From Calditrichota bacterium (lineage in GTDB: Bacteria > Electryoneota > RPQS01), in assembly GCA_020637395.1 (NCBI GenBank), contig JACJWA010000001.1, positions 372,001 to 436,000 of the forward strand: a stretch of DNA of 64,000 bases. The letters run 5' to 3'. The notes beneath the pieces were generated by a model. The model saw only the letters and a list, made by a program, of their open reading frames with translations, did no database searches and had not been told where the DNA came from. The position numbers and the translations under genes are program-made. This document shows positions 26,022 to 34,941 of this stretch, one piece after another (position 1 is the first letter of the stretch; the number at the start of each line of letters is the position of its first letter).

Positions 26022-27293
26022 ATGTCTCACGATCTTCCTCATACCTCCCGCTCGATCGGTCTGCTGCTCGGAAACGAATACGCATGGCCGCTTGCCTATG
26101 AAGCGCTGATTCAAAAGCTCGGTTCGCATCTCGACTACCAGGGGCGACGCTTCGACTTTGAAGTCACCCGCCTGATGATCGAACCGTTCAGTCTGCGCGA
26201 GCCGGTGTCCCGGCATGTCATTATTGACCGCCTCGGCTATTGGCACATGACCGTGCGCGAATGGCTCAAGAAATCCATTCTCGTCAATGACGCGCACACC
26301 GTAAATAATCCGTTCACGTTTCAGTCCATGGAGAAGCACTCCGCCTACTGCGTCATGATTCGCCTCGGGTTCGATATTCCCGAAACCTGGCTCGTGCCGC
26401 AAAAAGACTGGGACCCCAAGGACGACCGCGCGCGCGTCACCATGGAGAACTATCACAATCTCTTTGAGCTGGATCAGGTGGTCGAGCAGGTGGGAGGCTA
26501 TCCGGTCTTCATGAAACCTTACGACGGCGGCGGTTGGCGCGGCGTGTCGCATGTCAAGAATCGCGCGGATCTCCACAAAGCCTACGACGAGTCCGGTTTG
26601 CAAACCATGCACGTGCAGAAAGGCATCACCGACTACGAAATCTTCTGCCGCTGCTTGGGCTGCGGTCCGCAGGTCTTGCCCATGCGCTATGATCCCGATC
26701 AGCCGCTGCACAACCGCTATCGCATCGAGCACGGCTTCCTGAACGCGTATCAGGGTGACTACCTGATGAAGCTCACGCGCATCATCAACGCCTTCTTCGG
26801 TTGGGAATACAATTCCTGCGAGTCCTTGTTGCGTGAGTCACGAATCTATCCGATTGACTTCGCCAACGCGGTTCCCGACACATCACTCGTCTCGCTGCAC
26901 TACTATTTCCCCTGGGCCATCAAGTCGCTCGTGCGCTGGTCGCTCTATTGCGCCGTCACCGAACGCAGGACCCGCGTGGATTTGCAATCGCGCGACTATT
27001 TCGCCATCGCCGACCGCGATATCTCTTTCGAGGAAAAGTTTGACCTCTATCATGATCTCGCGCAGCGCTATTTCGAAGCCGAGCGCTTCGACGTGTTCTG
27101 CGCCGCGCACTTGGCACACCTCGACGAACTCGCGCTCGAGTTCTTCACCAGTGCCGAATGGGATGACATCCTGGTCGAACGCTGCCGCCGTTCCTTCCCG
27201 CCCCACGAACACGATCAATTCATCGCGCACTATCGCGGTCTGATCGGCTACTGGGCGAAAACCGAACAGGATCGCCTCGCGCACCACGCATGA
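26022..27293 (+). CDS. ATP-grasp ligase of unknown substrate
   Basis: The protein has 423 residues. The ATP-grasp fold is indicated by NPFTFQSMEKHSAYCVMIRLGFDIPETW near residue 100, the nucleotide-binding strand YPVFMKPYDGGGWRGVSHV near 165, and the metal-binding end region CESLLRESRIYPIDFANAVPD near 267, which supplies the usual Glu/Asp/Asn set. ATP-grasp enzymes join a carboxylate to an amine or thiol via an acyl-phosphate. The last 130 residues are a helical extension I do not recognise. It overlaps the next esterase gene by four bases (ATGA) and follows the first esterase closely, so all three are coupled. Together with the GCS2 ligase it gives two distinct amide-forming activities in one cluster. 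Confidence 0.88.
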   Translation: MSHDLPHTSRSIGLLLGNEYAWPLAYEALIQKLGSHLDYQGRRFDFEVTRLMIEPFSLREPVSRHVIIDRLGYWHMTVREWLKKSILVNDAHTVNNPFTFQSMEKHSAYCVMIRLGFDIPETWLVPQKDWDPKDDRARVTMENYHNLFELDQVVEQVGGYPVFMKPYDGGGWRGVSHVKNRADLHKAYDESGLQTMHVQKGITDYEIFCRCLGCGPQVLPMRYDPDQPLHNRYRIEHGFLNAYQGDYLMKLTRIINAFFGWEYNSCESLLRESRIYPIDFANAVPDTSLVSLHYYFPWAIKSLVRWSLYCAVTERRTRVDLQSRDYFAIADRDISFEEKFDLYHDLAQRYFEAERFDVFCAAHLAHLDELALEFFTSAEWDDILVERCRRSFPPHEHDQFIAHYRGLIGYWAKTEQDRLAHHA

Positions 27294-28405
27294 GTAGAAC
27301 CTCTCACATGCTGACGGTCCGCGTGCCTGCCGACACGCCGTCGGATGAACCGCTCTATCTCGCCGGAAGTTTCAACGGGTGGAATGCCGCGCATCCGCCC
27401 TCGAAACTCAAGCCGCGCGAGGACGGATTGTTCGAATGCCCGCTGCCGGCGGATCTCCATGATCTCGAATTCAAAATCACGCGCGGCTCGTGGGACACCG
27501 TCGAATGCACGCGCGATGGACGCTCTGTGAACAACCGTGTGCTTCGGTTCAATGCCGCCCAAGAGCTTCCTATCGTCGAAGTCGGAGGCTGGTGCGACCT
27601 CTGCCCCGAATCGGTCCACTGGAAGAGACAGCACTCCGTCGTCGGTGACCTGCGCGTCATCAAAGATGTGTTCTCGCCTCAGCTCGGAAACATTCGCGAC
27701 GTGCTCGTCTGGCTCCCGCCCGGGTACGAAACTTCCAACGAGCGCTATCCCGTCGTGTACATGCACGACGGACAGAATCTCTTTGACGACGTCACCGCTT
27801 TCGATCGTGAGTGGGGAGTGGATGAAGTCTCGACGGAACTCTCCCGACTCGGATTTCAGCATATCGTCGTCGGAATTCCCAATATCGGTGTCGGGAGAAT
27901 CCATGAATACTCACCGTGGGTGGATGACTTTCGCAGGTCCCGCGGCTACGGCGAACGCTACATGCGCTTCATATTGCAAACCGTGAAGCCCTTTGTGGAT
28001 CGTCAATACCGCACAAAACCTGAGCGGGAGTTCACCGCGATCTGCGGCTCTTCCCTGGGCGGATTGATCTCACTCTACGCGGGAATCACGCGATCTGATA
28101 TCTTCAGTTTCGCAGCGTGCCTGAGTCCCACCATGAATGTCGCCGGAGGGCGCATTCTGAAACTCGCGCAGTCCTTTCACGGCGACGTCCGCTTCTGGCT
28201 GGACTACGGCGAGCGAGAGTTTGGAGGAAACAAAGAACTCTCAAATCAAATGATCGAGTCTGTGCGAGAGTGCGCAGAATTCCTGAGTCGAAACGGAGCA
28301 CCCGTTCGCTGCGTCTTTGATCCGGAGGGCGAGCACAACGAGACGTCCTGGCGGCGGCGATTGCCTGACATTTTCCAGTGGTGGCACGATTCGCTTCCCA
28401 AGTAA
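27290..28405 (+). CDS. Esterase (Fes/IroE-like) with N-terminal CBM48-like domain
   Basis: The protein has 371 residues. Residues 1-95 resemble the E-set/CBM48 (AMPK glycogen-binding-like) domain (EPLYLAGSFNGWNAAHPPSKL and ECPLPADLHDLEFKITRGSW). The rest is an alpha/beta hydrolase of the enterochelin-esterase group: VWLPPGYETSNERYPVVYMHDGQNLFDD, nucleophile ICGSSLGGLISLYAG near 247, acid near YGEREFGG and histidine in EGEHNETSWRRRLPD. Family members hydrolyse siderophore esters and other acyl esters, often after an N-terminal beta-sandwich. It is the last gene of the cluster and is followed by a strong terminator. No signal peptide is apparent. Confidence 0.92.
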   Translation: MSRTSHMLTVRVPADTPSDEPLYLAGSFNGWNAAHPPSKLKPREDGLFECPLPADLHDLEFKITRGSWDTVECTRDGRSVNNRVLRFNAAQELPIVEVGGWCDLCPESVHWKRQHSVVGDLRVIKDVFSPQLGNIRDVLVWLPPGYETSNERYPVVYMHDGQNLFDDVTAFDREWGVDEVSTELSRLGFQHIVVGIPNIGVGRIHEYSPWVDDFRRSRGYGERYMRFILQTVKPFVDRQYRTKPEREFTAICGSSLGGLISLYAGITRSDIFSFAACLSPTMNVAGGRILKLAQSFHGDVRFWLDYGEREFGGNKELSNQMIESVRECAEFLSRNGAPVRCVFDPEGEHNETSWRRRLPDIFQWWHDSLPK

Positions 28406-28407
28406 AT

Positions 28408-28440
28408 GCAAAGCCCGGCTCCTTCGAGCCGGGCTTTTTC
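28408..28440. terminator. Bidirectional rho-independent terminator
   Basis: The hairpin AAGCCCGGCTC, loop CTTC, GAGCCGGGCTT (28411-28436) is followed by a T run and sits between convergent genes (esterase and S9 peptidase). Confidence 0.92.
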
Positions 28441-28465
28441 ATGCAAAACCTCAAGAGTATGCAAA

Positions 28466-30376
28466 CTACTCTTTCATCTCAGGCTTCTTGATGCCCTTCA
28501 AATGCGTGTTGAAGAATTCCACCTGCTTGCGGTATTCCTCAATGACATTCTCGCGCTTGCTGGCGCCGTGTCCTTCGTCCGGGAAGATCAGCGAGTCCAC
28601 CGGCGTGCCAATTTCCATTAACTTCTCGATGATCTGACGCGCTTCGTGCACCGGCACGCGCGGATCATTCTCGCCATGCACAACCAAAAGCGGTGTCTTG
28701 ATCTTGTCCGCCTTGTTGATCGGCGAAACCTCTTCAAGGAACTTCGGATCCGAAAGCGGACCATACTCCGACTCGCGCAGCGCGCGGCGATAGTCCGCCG
28801 TCTTTTCGAGGAAGGTCTTGAAGTTCACAATACCGACGACATTCACCGCCGCATTGAAAAGGTCCGGATACTCCGTGATCATCCCCATCGTCACATAGCC
28901 GCCGTAACTTCCGCCGCGAATACCGATCATCCCCTTCGCCGTATAACCGTTCGCGATCAGCCACTCCGTTGCGGCTTTGTAATCCTTCAAGGAGTCCTTG
29001 CGCTTCTTGTAGTTGTCCAGCGCCATAAAGTCGCGGCCATAGCCCGACGATCCGCGCGGATTCAAACAAAACACGCCGTACCCGTTCAGCATCATGTATT
29101 GAATGTTGCGAATGAACGCCGGACGGAATTGCGACTCCGGTCCGCCGTGAGCTTCCACGATGAAGGGAATCTGCTGTCCCTTCTGGTAGTCCGACGGCAG
29201 ATACAGATAGCCCGAAATCTCAAGCTTGTCGAAGCTCTTGAAGCGGATCAACTGAGGATCGCGAAACAGTCCCGGATCAATTCCGGCATAGATAGATTGC
29301 GTCAACTGCGTCAACTTCTTCGTGTTGGGATTCCAGCGATACACGTCCGGAGCTTTCGTCGGCGACGAAAACGAGAGAATCATTTCGCCATCCGCCGTGA
29401 ATCCCGTGATGCCCATCTGGCCGTCGAGTTCCGGCAGCGGCACGGCCTTCCCGGTCTCCACTTCGCGCACTTTAGCGCGTCCCCAGCCGTCTTCGTTCGT
29501 CGAAGCCGCCATGTACTTGAAGTCGCGCGAGAATCCCAGCCCTTCGCACTCCCACTTCGTGTCCAGCCAGCCGTCCTTCACGTAGCTCACCTTCGGCGAA
29601 CCCAAGGTCATCGTCGCCATGCGGAACATGCCGTCCTTGTTGTCGTTGCACACGAGCCAGATCGTCTTGTTGTCCGGCATCAGCGTCACCGAAACGTAGT
29701 TCACGTCGCCCTTGTCCTGCGTCATCGTCTGCCACTCGCCGGTCGTCAGATCCACATGGTGCAGATCGTTATTGACGTTCGATGTCCACGTCGAAACGAT
29801 CATGTGCTTGCCGTCTTTGGACAACTCTGAGATGGAATTCGAGCCCTTCACGCCGTCAAAGACCTTCTTGCTCTCGCCCGTCGTTACGCTCATCTCATAG
29901 ATGAAAAAGTCCGTGCCGTTCTCTTCGTTCGAACGATAGTAGATCTTCGAGTCGTCCTGCGCCCAAACCACCGAACCATACTGAATCTCAGGGCGGTTGG
30001 TCAGCTTGGCAAGCTGTCCCGTGTGCGTGTCCATTAGGTAGAGCTGCGAATTCTCGTCGCCGCCCACGGATGCTTCCACAATCGCCGCGTGTCCGTTGCG
30101 TGACAGCGTGAATCCGTCAATCCCATCTTCAAACGTCGTGAGCTGATACGGCCAGCCGCTGTCCGTGATGCGATAGACCTGTGACTCGCCCGATGCCGAC
30201 GATGTCACATACACATCCTTGCCGTCCCAACTGTTGCCTGCGGAGCTCCAGTTTCCAATCTGCAAAAACGTTCCGATGTCCGGAATATACTTGCCTTCCG
30301 AGAGCATCGTCGGTGGTGTGTCCGCCAGCGCGGCCGCAGCAAATGCGACCAAGAGAAAAATGACGAGTTTCTTCAT
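28466..30376 (-). CDS. S9-family prolyl oligopeptidase/dipeptidyl-peptidase-like enzyme, exported
   Basis: The protein has about 636 residues, starting at ATG 30376 with AAGGA upstream and a signal peptide (MKKLVIFLLVAFAAAALADT). The open frame to 30592 overlaps the upstream gene and is not used. Residues 40-370 form a WD-like beta-propeller (repeats such as DGKDVYVTSSASGESQVYRI and GKHMIVSTWTSN). The C-terminal alpha/beta hydrolase holds the triad: Ser in GIRGGSYGGYVTMG, Asp in HGENDPRVPVHE and His in DEGHGASKREN. It should cleave short peptides in the periplasm. It starts 14 bases after the AMP-ligase gene. Confidence 0.95.
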   Translation of the reverse strand: MKKLVIFLLVAFAAAALADTPPTMLSEGKYIPDIGTFLQIGNWSSAGNSWDGKDVYVTSSASGESQVYRITDSGWPYQLTTFEDGIDGFTLSRNGHAAIVEASVGGDENSQLYLMDTHTGQLAKLTNRPEIQYGSVVWAQDDSKIYYRSNEENGTDFFIYEMSVTTGESKKVFDGVKGSNSISELSKDGKHMIVSTWTSNVNNDLHHVDLTTGEWQTMTQDKGDVNYVSVTLMPDNKTIWLVCNDNKDGMFRMATMTLGSPKVSYVKDGWLDTKWECEGLGFSRDFKYMAASTNEDGWGRAKVREVETGKAVPLPELDGQMGITGFTADGEMILSFSSPTKAPDVYRWNPNTKKLTQLTQSIYAGIDPGLFRDPQLIRFKSFDKLEISGYLYLPSDYQKGQQIPFIVEAHGGPESQFRPAFIRNIQYMMLNGYGVFCLNPRGSSGYGRDFMALDNYKKRKDSLKDYKAATEWLIANGYTAKGMIGIRGGSYGGYVTMGMITEYPDLFNAAVNVVGIVNFKTFLEKTADYRRALRESEYGPLSDPKFLEEVSPINKADKIKTPLLVVHGENDPRVPVHEARQIIEKLMEIGTPVDSLIFPDEGHGASKRENVIEEYRKQVEFFNTHLKGIKKPEMKE

Positions 30377-30390
30377 AGTGGGTCCTTGAT

Positions 30391-32082
30391 CTATCTTGAC
30401 TTCTTGGGATACTGTATTGCTTTGTAGTGAGAGAAAAGGTGTTTGCACTTGTTGCGCTGATACTTTCCCGTCGAGGTTACCGGGAATTCGTGGCCGAACA
30501 CCACCACCTTCGGACACTTCGCCACCGGAAGCTCTTGCTTGCAGAACTCGAGAATCTGCTCCTCGCTTAGCTCGGCGCCGCTCTTCAAACAAACATACGC
30601 GCCGACTTCTTCGCCGTACCAGTCGTTCTCGAATCCCACGGCCATGGCCTTGTCCACTCCCGGAATCCGCGCTAACACCTCGTCAATCTCAAACGGAGAA
30701 ATGTTCACTCCCCCGCGAATGATCAGCTCTTTCAACCGACCCGTGATGAAGAAGAACTTGCGGCCCGTATCGTCCGTCTTGAAAAACCCCTCGTCCCCCG
30801 AGCGGAACCAACCAAACTCAAATGTCTTCTCGTTGATCTCCGGCGCGGCAAAGTAATACTTCATCACATTCACGCCGCGTATCACAATCTCGCCCTTCTG
30901 ATCCGGAGGCAGAGAGTTGCCGTGTTCGTCATGAATCTCCATCTCGTTCTGCGGTATCGGCACGCCGATGGACGGAAACCCGTAGTCCCGCATCCACCGC
31001 CGGTGCTCCGCGTCGGTCAACTCAACCGGAAGAAAACAAGAGTAGCACGTCGTCTCGGACAGTCCGTACCCATGCACAATCCGCAGCCCGAAACGGTCCT
31101 CAAACGAACTGGCAAGCTCCACCGTCAGCGGGCCCGCCCCACATATGATATGACGGAATTTCGGCAGCGAAGGTTGCTTCCCCTCTAGACTCTTCTCGTG
31201 CAGCAGAAACTGCAGGAGGGTCGGCACCACGCTGACCACATTCACGTCCTCCCGCTCCAGCCGTTCGAAGAAGTGATGCGTCGTGAACTTCTGATTCAGA
31301 ATCACCGTTCCGCCAAAGTAGAGCGGCGTCATCAAAGTCACGACCGTCCCGTTCACATGGTGCAGCGGCAGCACGCACATCATCGTCTGTCCTGCAGTCA
31401 GACCGTGCCACTCCGAAATCCCCTGCGCATCCGTCAAGAGATTCCGCTGCACCAGCACCACGCCCTTGGGGTTCCCGGTCGTGCCCGACGTATAGACAAT
31501 CAGCACTTCATCTTCAAGACTGACATCCGGGAGCACAGTCGCGTCACCCGAATGTTTTCCCAGAAGCTCATCATAGTGCGGATAGCTTTCCTGCGCCGTC
31601 CCGCCGGTCTGAATGATCGTCTTGAAATTCGGAAGCTTCACTTGCAAATGCGCGAGTCTTTCCAAATAAGGCGCGCGCACAAATGCCAGTTTCACTCCCG
31701 AGTTATCGAGAATGTATTCGATCCGCTCGTCCGATTCCCCCACGTTGATCGGAACCACCACCGCGCCCAGCACCCACGCCGCGAAATACTGCATCACCGT
31801 ATCCGAGTGATTGAACGATACCGTGGCAATCCGGTCGCCGCGCGATATCCCGAAGGATTGCAGCAGGCGCACCGTCTTCCACACCTGCTCGCCCATCTCG
31901 CGATAGGTACATTTGCAGCGGAGATTTTCATCTGTATAAAACACCAGAAAATCCTGCTCTGGCCGTGAGGACACTTGCGCCGCGAGCAGCTCCCCGACGT
32001 TCTTAAATGGAAGAGGGGAGAGAGACCTTGCTCCCTCCCCCAAACTCCGCGCATGCGCGATCTTCTCGTCTAATGTGCGCAC
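30391..32082 (-). CDS. AMP-forming acyl-CoA synthetase/ligase
   Basis: The protein has 563 residues and belongs to the adenylate-forming (ANL) superfamily: P-loop VYTSGTTGNPKGVVLVQ near residue 197, HGYGLSETTCYS near 340, the hinge GRLKELIIRGGVNISPFEIDEVL, and the catalytic lysine in TSTGKYQRNK near the end. It activates a carboxylic acid with ATP and probably transfers it to CoA. The acid cannot be predicted. The start is GTG at 32082 with GGAGG four bases upstream. It lies between a small beta-barrel gene (26 bases) and the S9 peptidase (14 bases), so a shared transcript is likely. Confidence 0.94.
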   Translation of the reverse strand: MRTLDEKIAHARSLGEGARSLSPLPFKNVGELLAAQVSSRPEQDFLVFYTDENLRCKCTYREMGEQVWKTVRLLQSFGISRGDRIATVSFNHSDTVMQYFAAWVLGAVVVPINVGESDERIEYILDNSGVKLAFVRAPYLERLAHLQVKLPNFKTIIQTGGTAQESYPHYDELLGKHSGDATVLPDVSLEDEVLIVYTSGTTGNPKGVVLVQRNLLTDAQGISEWHGLTAGQTMMCVLPLHHVNGTVVTLMTPLYFGGTVILNQKFTTHHFFERLEREDVNVVSVVPTLLQFLLHEKSLEGKQPSLPKFRHIICGAGPLTVELASSFEDRFGLRIVHGYGLSETTCYSCFLPVELTDAEHRRWMRDYGFPSIGVPIPQNEMEIHDEHGNSLPPDQKGEIVIRGVNVMKYYFAAPEINEKTFEFGWFRSGDEGFFKTDDTGRKFFFITGRLKELIIRGGVNISPFEIDEVLARIPGVDKAMAVGFENDWYGEEVGAYVCLKSGAELSEEQILEFCKQELPVAKCPKVVVFGHEFPVTSTGKYQRNKCKHLFSHYKAIQYPKKSR

Positions 32083-32108
32083 CGCACCTCCGCGCAGTTG
32101 CTGTTCAG

Positions 32109-32660
32109 TTACTTGCCCAATTCGTAAATGAAATCCACCTGAGCCGTCGTCTGATCCGGATCGCCGATGTCAAACTGAAGCTCGGCTTGTCCGTGCCAGT
32201 TCCCTGTGATCGGGAACTGCAAACCGCCAAGCACAATCAAGGTCAGGTCCGTCTCCGAGTCGTCAAACTTCGTTCCGTTCGGACCTTCCCAATCGAAAGA
32301 ATATAAGTTGAGTCCCAAACCCGCGCCGGGATACACAAACAAGTTCTTGTCCAACTCAAACTGATACGCCACCGTGTTGCGCAGCGCGATGTTTGTATAA
32401 TTCCATTCGTAGCTACCGCCAAACCCGTTCAGATCTTCGCCTGTGCTCCAATAGGTCAACGCGATTTCCCACGGCAAGTGGTCCGTCCATGTTCCCATGT
32501 CGGCCACAACACCCAGCGTAAACGTGCCGTCGCCGCCTTCTGGATCCACAAATCCCACGCGGCCGCCGATGCCCTTCAACCCGATGTTCGTTTCGGCCGT
32601 GCCTATCTGTGCCATCATTGCCATCGCAATCATCACCAGACTCAAAAGTCTCTTCGTCAT
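32109..32660 (-). CDS. Small outer-membrane beta-barrel protein
   Basis: The protein has about 183 residues; start ATG 32660 follows TGGAGGAA, with a signal peptide (MTKRLLSLVMIAMAMMAQIGTAE). The mature part alternates short amphipathic strands with Gly/Asp turns (GGRVGFVDPEGGDGTFTLG, YPGAGLGLNLYSFDW), which fits an 8-strand OmpW/OmpA-like barrel. No specific family was recognised. It could aid uptake of the substrate of the downstream ligase or simply be structural. Confidence 0.82.
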   Translation of the reverse strand: MTKRLLSLVMIAMAMMAQIGTAETNIGLKGIGGRVGFVDPEGGDGTFTLGVVADMGTWTDHLPWEIALTYWSTGEDLNGFGGSYEWNYTNIALRNTVAYQFELDKNLFVYPGAGLGLNLYSFDWEGPNGTKFDDSETDLTLIVLGGLQFPITGNWHGQAELQFDIGDPDQTTAQVDFIYELGK

Positions 32661-32728
32661 CGTTCCTCCAACCAGATTATGAATTCCGCTCTTTCCATCA
32701 AAATAAGAATTTCCCGGCAAATTTCAAC

Positions 32729-34141
32729 CTACTGCCTGCGCTCAAGATACGCCAATGCCTCGATTTCAGGCGTTTGCGGAAAGAAGTCCACCGGTTGAAT
32801 TCGCGTTGCCACGAACCCTGCGGGGACAAGCAGCTTGAGATCGCGCGCCAGCCGCGCCGGATTGCACGACAAATACACGACCCGCCGAATCTTGGATTTC
32901 GCAAACTGCTCCAACACTTCCGGATGACAGCCCGCTCGAGGAGGATCAAGAATTACCAAGTCCTCCGCGCGCATTTGAGAACGCAGAGACGAAAGCGATT
33001 TCATGACGTCACCTTTGACAAACCGCGCGTTCACTCCGGGCCGCAAACCGCGCAGTTGCTCAAATGTGCTCTCGGAAAACCCGCTCTGCTCCACGACGGT
33101 CAAAGAGGAACCCTCCGGTACACACGAAAACCCCAACCCGCCAAAACCGCCGTACAAATCCCAAACGTGACGAATAGCTTGACTGCCGAAATCCGCGCGC
33201 AGCGTTTCGAGAACCAATCCCGTGGCCCCGGAATTAACCTGCGCGAAGCCTGCCGGGTGAACGTCCAGGAAATGTTCAAACCAAGCGACGCGCGCGGATT
33301 CGCTCTCCTTTGTTCTCCAAAACGTGCCTCGCTCTCCCACAACTCCCGCCTGCGTGCCTCCAGTTGCCCAAAGTCCGCCGAAAAGCTCGAAGTTTTCCGC
33401 AAACTCTAAGAAATTTTGAACATCCGTCTCCTTGGGACGACCTCGATAAACCGCCAACCCGCCCACCCCGGAAGCCGTTTCGTATAAACTCAGGCGATGC
33501 GGAATGACCTCAGGCGACAATTCGCGTGCGTCCGCCAGGAAGTCCGAAATGTCGCGAATTGCTCGTCTGATGGGCTCGCTCGCCAGCAAGCAGCCGGTTA
33601 TCTCGACCAGATCCGCTTCCCTCGCGCCAACCGCATATCCCAGAGCAAAACCTCCACGGCGACGTGGGGCGAGGCGCAGGCTCACGCGGCTTCGGTAGCC
33701 CCATTCCAAAGGACTCGGCCAGATGTCCTGCACTGCCGCAGGCTCCACTGCTCCACGCAGGACCCGCTTAACAAGTTCAGCTTTCTCTGACAGTTGCCGA
33801 GAGTATCCGACAATGCCCCACGTGGAAGACGGGCACTTTGCCGCAGCCTTGCACGGATGTGCGCAACGATCCGGGGAGTGCTTCAGCACCTTGGGGGACT
33901 CAGCAACCGGAGGCTTGGCCGAAAGATCCGGCGTGAAGGCCACTCGGTCGCCCGGAACCACGCGCTCGGCAAAATACACCGCCTCGCGGGTGCGAATGAT
34001 ACCCCGTCCGTCGCTGGAAAGCGCACTGACATCCCCTGCGATTCGACCTTTGGAGCGGCCATCGGTTTCCTCAGCAGAGTTCAAGTCTTGCTGGAGCGAT
34101 TCTTGCTCTTTGCTATCTCGTTTTGTATTCCGAGCCTGCAT
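32729..34141 (-). CDS. TrmA/RlmCD-family class I SAM-dependent RNA (uracil-5-)methyltransferase
   Basis: The protein has 470 residues. After a charged N-terminus comes a short TRAM-like segment (SSDGRGIIRTREAVYFAERVVPGDRV), then a cysteine cluster CAHPCKAAAKC near residue 92 and a further Cys in EITGCLLAS, likely a [4Fe-4S] site as in RlmD. The methyltransferase core has VWDLYGGFGGLGFSCV (SAM site), LVILDPPRAGCHPEVL, the nucleophile region VVYLSCNPARLARDL and the family end motif FFPQTPEIEALAYLER. The expected reaction is m5U formation in 23S rRNA or tRNA. Which position is modified cannot be read from sequence alone, so no symbol is given. Confidence 0.92.
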   Translation of the reverse strand: MQARNTKRDSKEQESLQQDLNSAEETDGRSKGRIAGDVSALSSDGRGIIRTREAVYFAERVVPGDRVAFTPDLSAKPPVAESPKVLKHSPDRCAHPCKAAAKCPSSTWGIVGYSRQLSEKAELVKRVLRGAVEPAAVQDIWPSPLEWGYRSRVSLRLAPRRRGGFALGYAVGAREADLVEITGCLLASEPIRRAIRDISDFLADARELSPEVIPHRLSLYETASGVGGLAVYRGRPKETDVQNFLEFAENFELFGGLWATGGTQAGVVGERGTFWRTKESESARVAWFEHFLDVHPAGFAQVNSGATGLVLETLRADFGSQAIRHVWDLYGGFGGLGFSCVPEGSSLTVVEQSGFSESTFEQLRGLRPGVNARFVKGDVMKSLSSLRSQMRAEDLVILDPPRAGCHPEVLEQFAKSKIRRVVYLSCNPARLARDLKLLVPAGFVATRIQPVDFFPQTPEIEALAYLERRQ

Positions 34142-34188
34142 GGTTCGGCAACCTGCCTTGGTGGTCAGATGAAGATGACTGATAAAAT

Positions 34189-34941
34189 ATGAAAATCCTG
34201 GGAATTGTGATCGCCCGCCGGGGATCCGAACGGTTGCCCGGCAAGGTTCTGCGTGAACTCGCCGGAAAGACCCTGCTCTTTCAGGTTCTGGCCCGCGCGG
34301 CGCGCTCCCGCCTGCTGCATGATCTCGTCGTGGCCCTGCCCGATAATCGCGAAGATGATGTCATCGAGTCCCTTTGTCTGTCGAACAGCCAATTCTGCTT
34401 TCGGGGGTCGGAGCTTGACCTGATGGATCGCGTCTATCGCACGGCGATCGCCTTTGGGGCCGACATTGTCGTACCTCTGAGAGCAAGCTGCCCGATCGTG
34501 GATGGAGCCTTGATTGATCGCGTGCTCGCCAGACTACTGGAATCTCCGGATGCAGACTGGGCAACCAACCGGCTGCCCAAACTCTCGTTTCCCATCGGTC
34601 TCGAGGTGGATGCGATCCGGATTGATGCGCTACGCCGCGCCTGGACCGACGAGTCGCATCCCGGCTCACGGCGCCATGTCGAAAGTTATTTTCTGCGCCG
34701 ACCCGATCTCTTCAAATCAGTCACCTTGCAGGCTGCGGCGGATCACTCCGCAATCTCCTGGCACATCACTGAGTTGCCCAAGCTTGATCAGGTCCGTCGC
34801 ATTTTTGAGCACTTCGGAGAACAGTATTTTCTGTGGGAAGACGCCTTGCGCGTCTGGCAGGAGATGAAGATTGAACCAGCCATGCGGGAGCACTCTGGCA
34901 GGCAAGTCACCCAAACCCCATTCGATCCGGACAAGTCATGA
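34189..34941 (+). CDS. Cytidylyltransferase-like protein (SpsF/NeuA-type nucleotidyltransferase)
   Basis: The protein has 250 residues. The nucleotide-binding start KILGIVIARRGSERLPGKVLRELAGKTLL is diagnostic of the CMP-sugar synthetase/SpsF group, and VVPLRASCPIVDGALIDRVL provides the metal-binding region. It probably activates a surface sugar with CTP. It overlaps the epimerase gene by four bases, forming a two-gene unit for a modified sugar used in polysaccharide or glycoprotein. It is divergent from the RNA methyltransferase with a 47-base gap, and no good ribosome-binding site precedes the ATG. Confidence 0.88.
   Translation: MKILGIVIARRGSERLPGKVLRELAGKTLLFQVLARAARSRLLHDLVVALPDNREDDVIESLCLSNSQFCFRGSELDLMDRVYRTAIAFGADIVVPLRASCPIVDGALIDRVLARLLESPDADWATNRLPKLSFPIGLEVDAIRIDALRRAWTDESHPGSRRHVESYFLRRPDLFKSVTLQAAADHSAISWHITELPKLDQVRRIFEHFGEQYFLWEDALRVWQEMKIEPAMREHSGRQVTQTPFDPDKS

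Noticed and set aside
34153..34192. Mini-ORF ending in ATGA at the nucleotidyltransferase start, as a leader peptide
   Set aside because: It is the end of an antisense shadow ORF of the methyltransferase gene and has no ribosome-binding site of its own.
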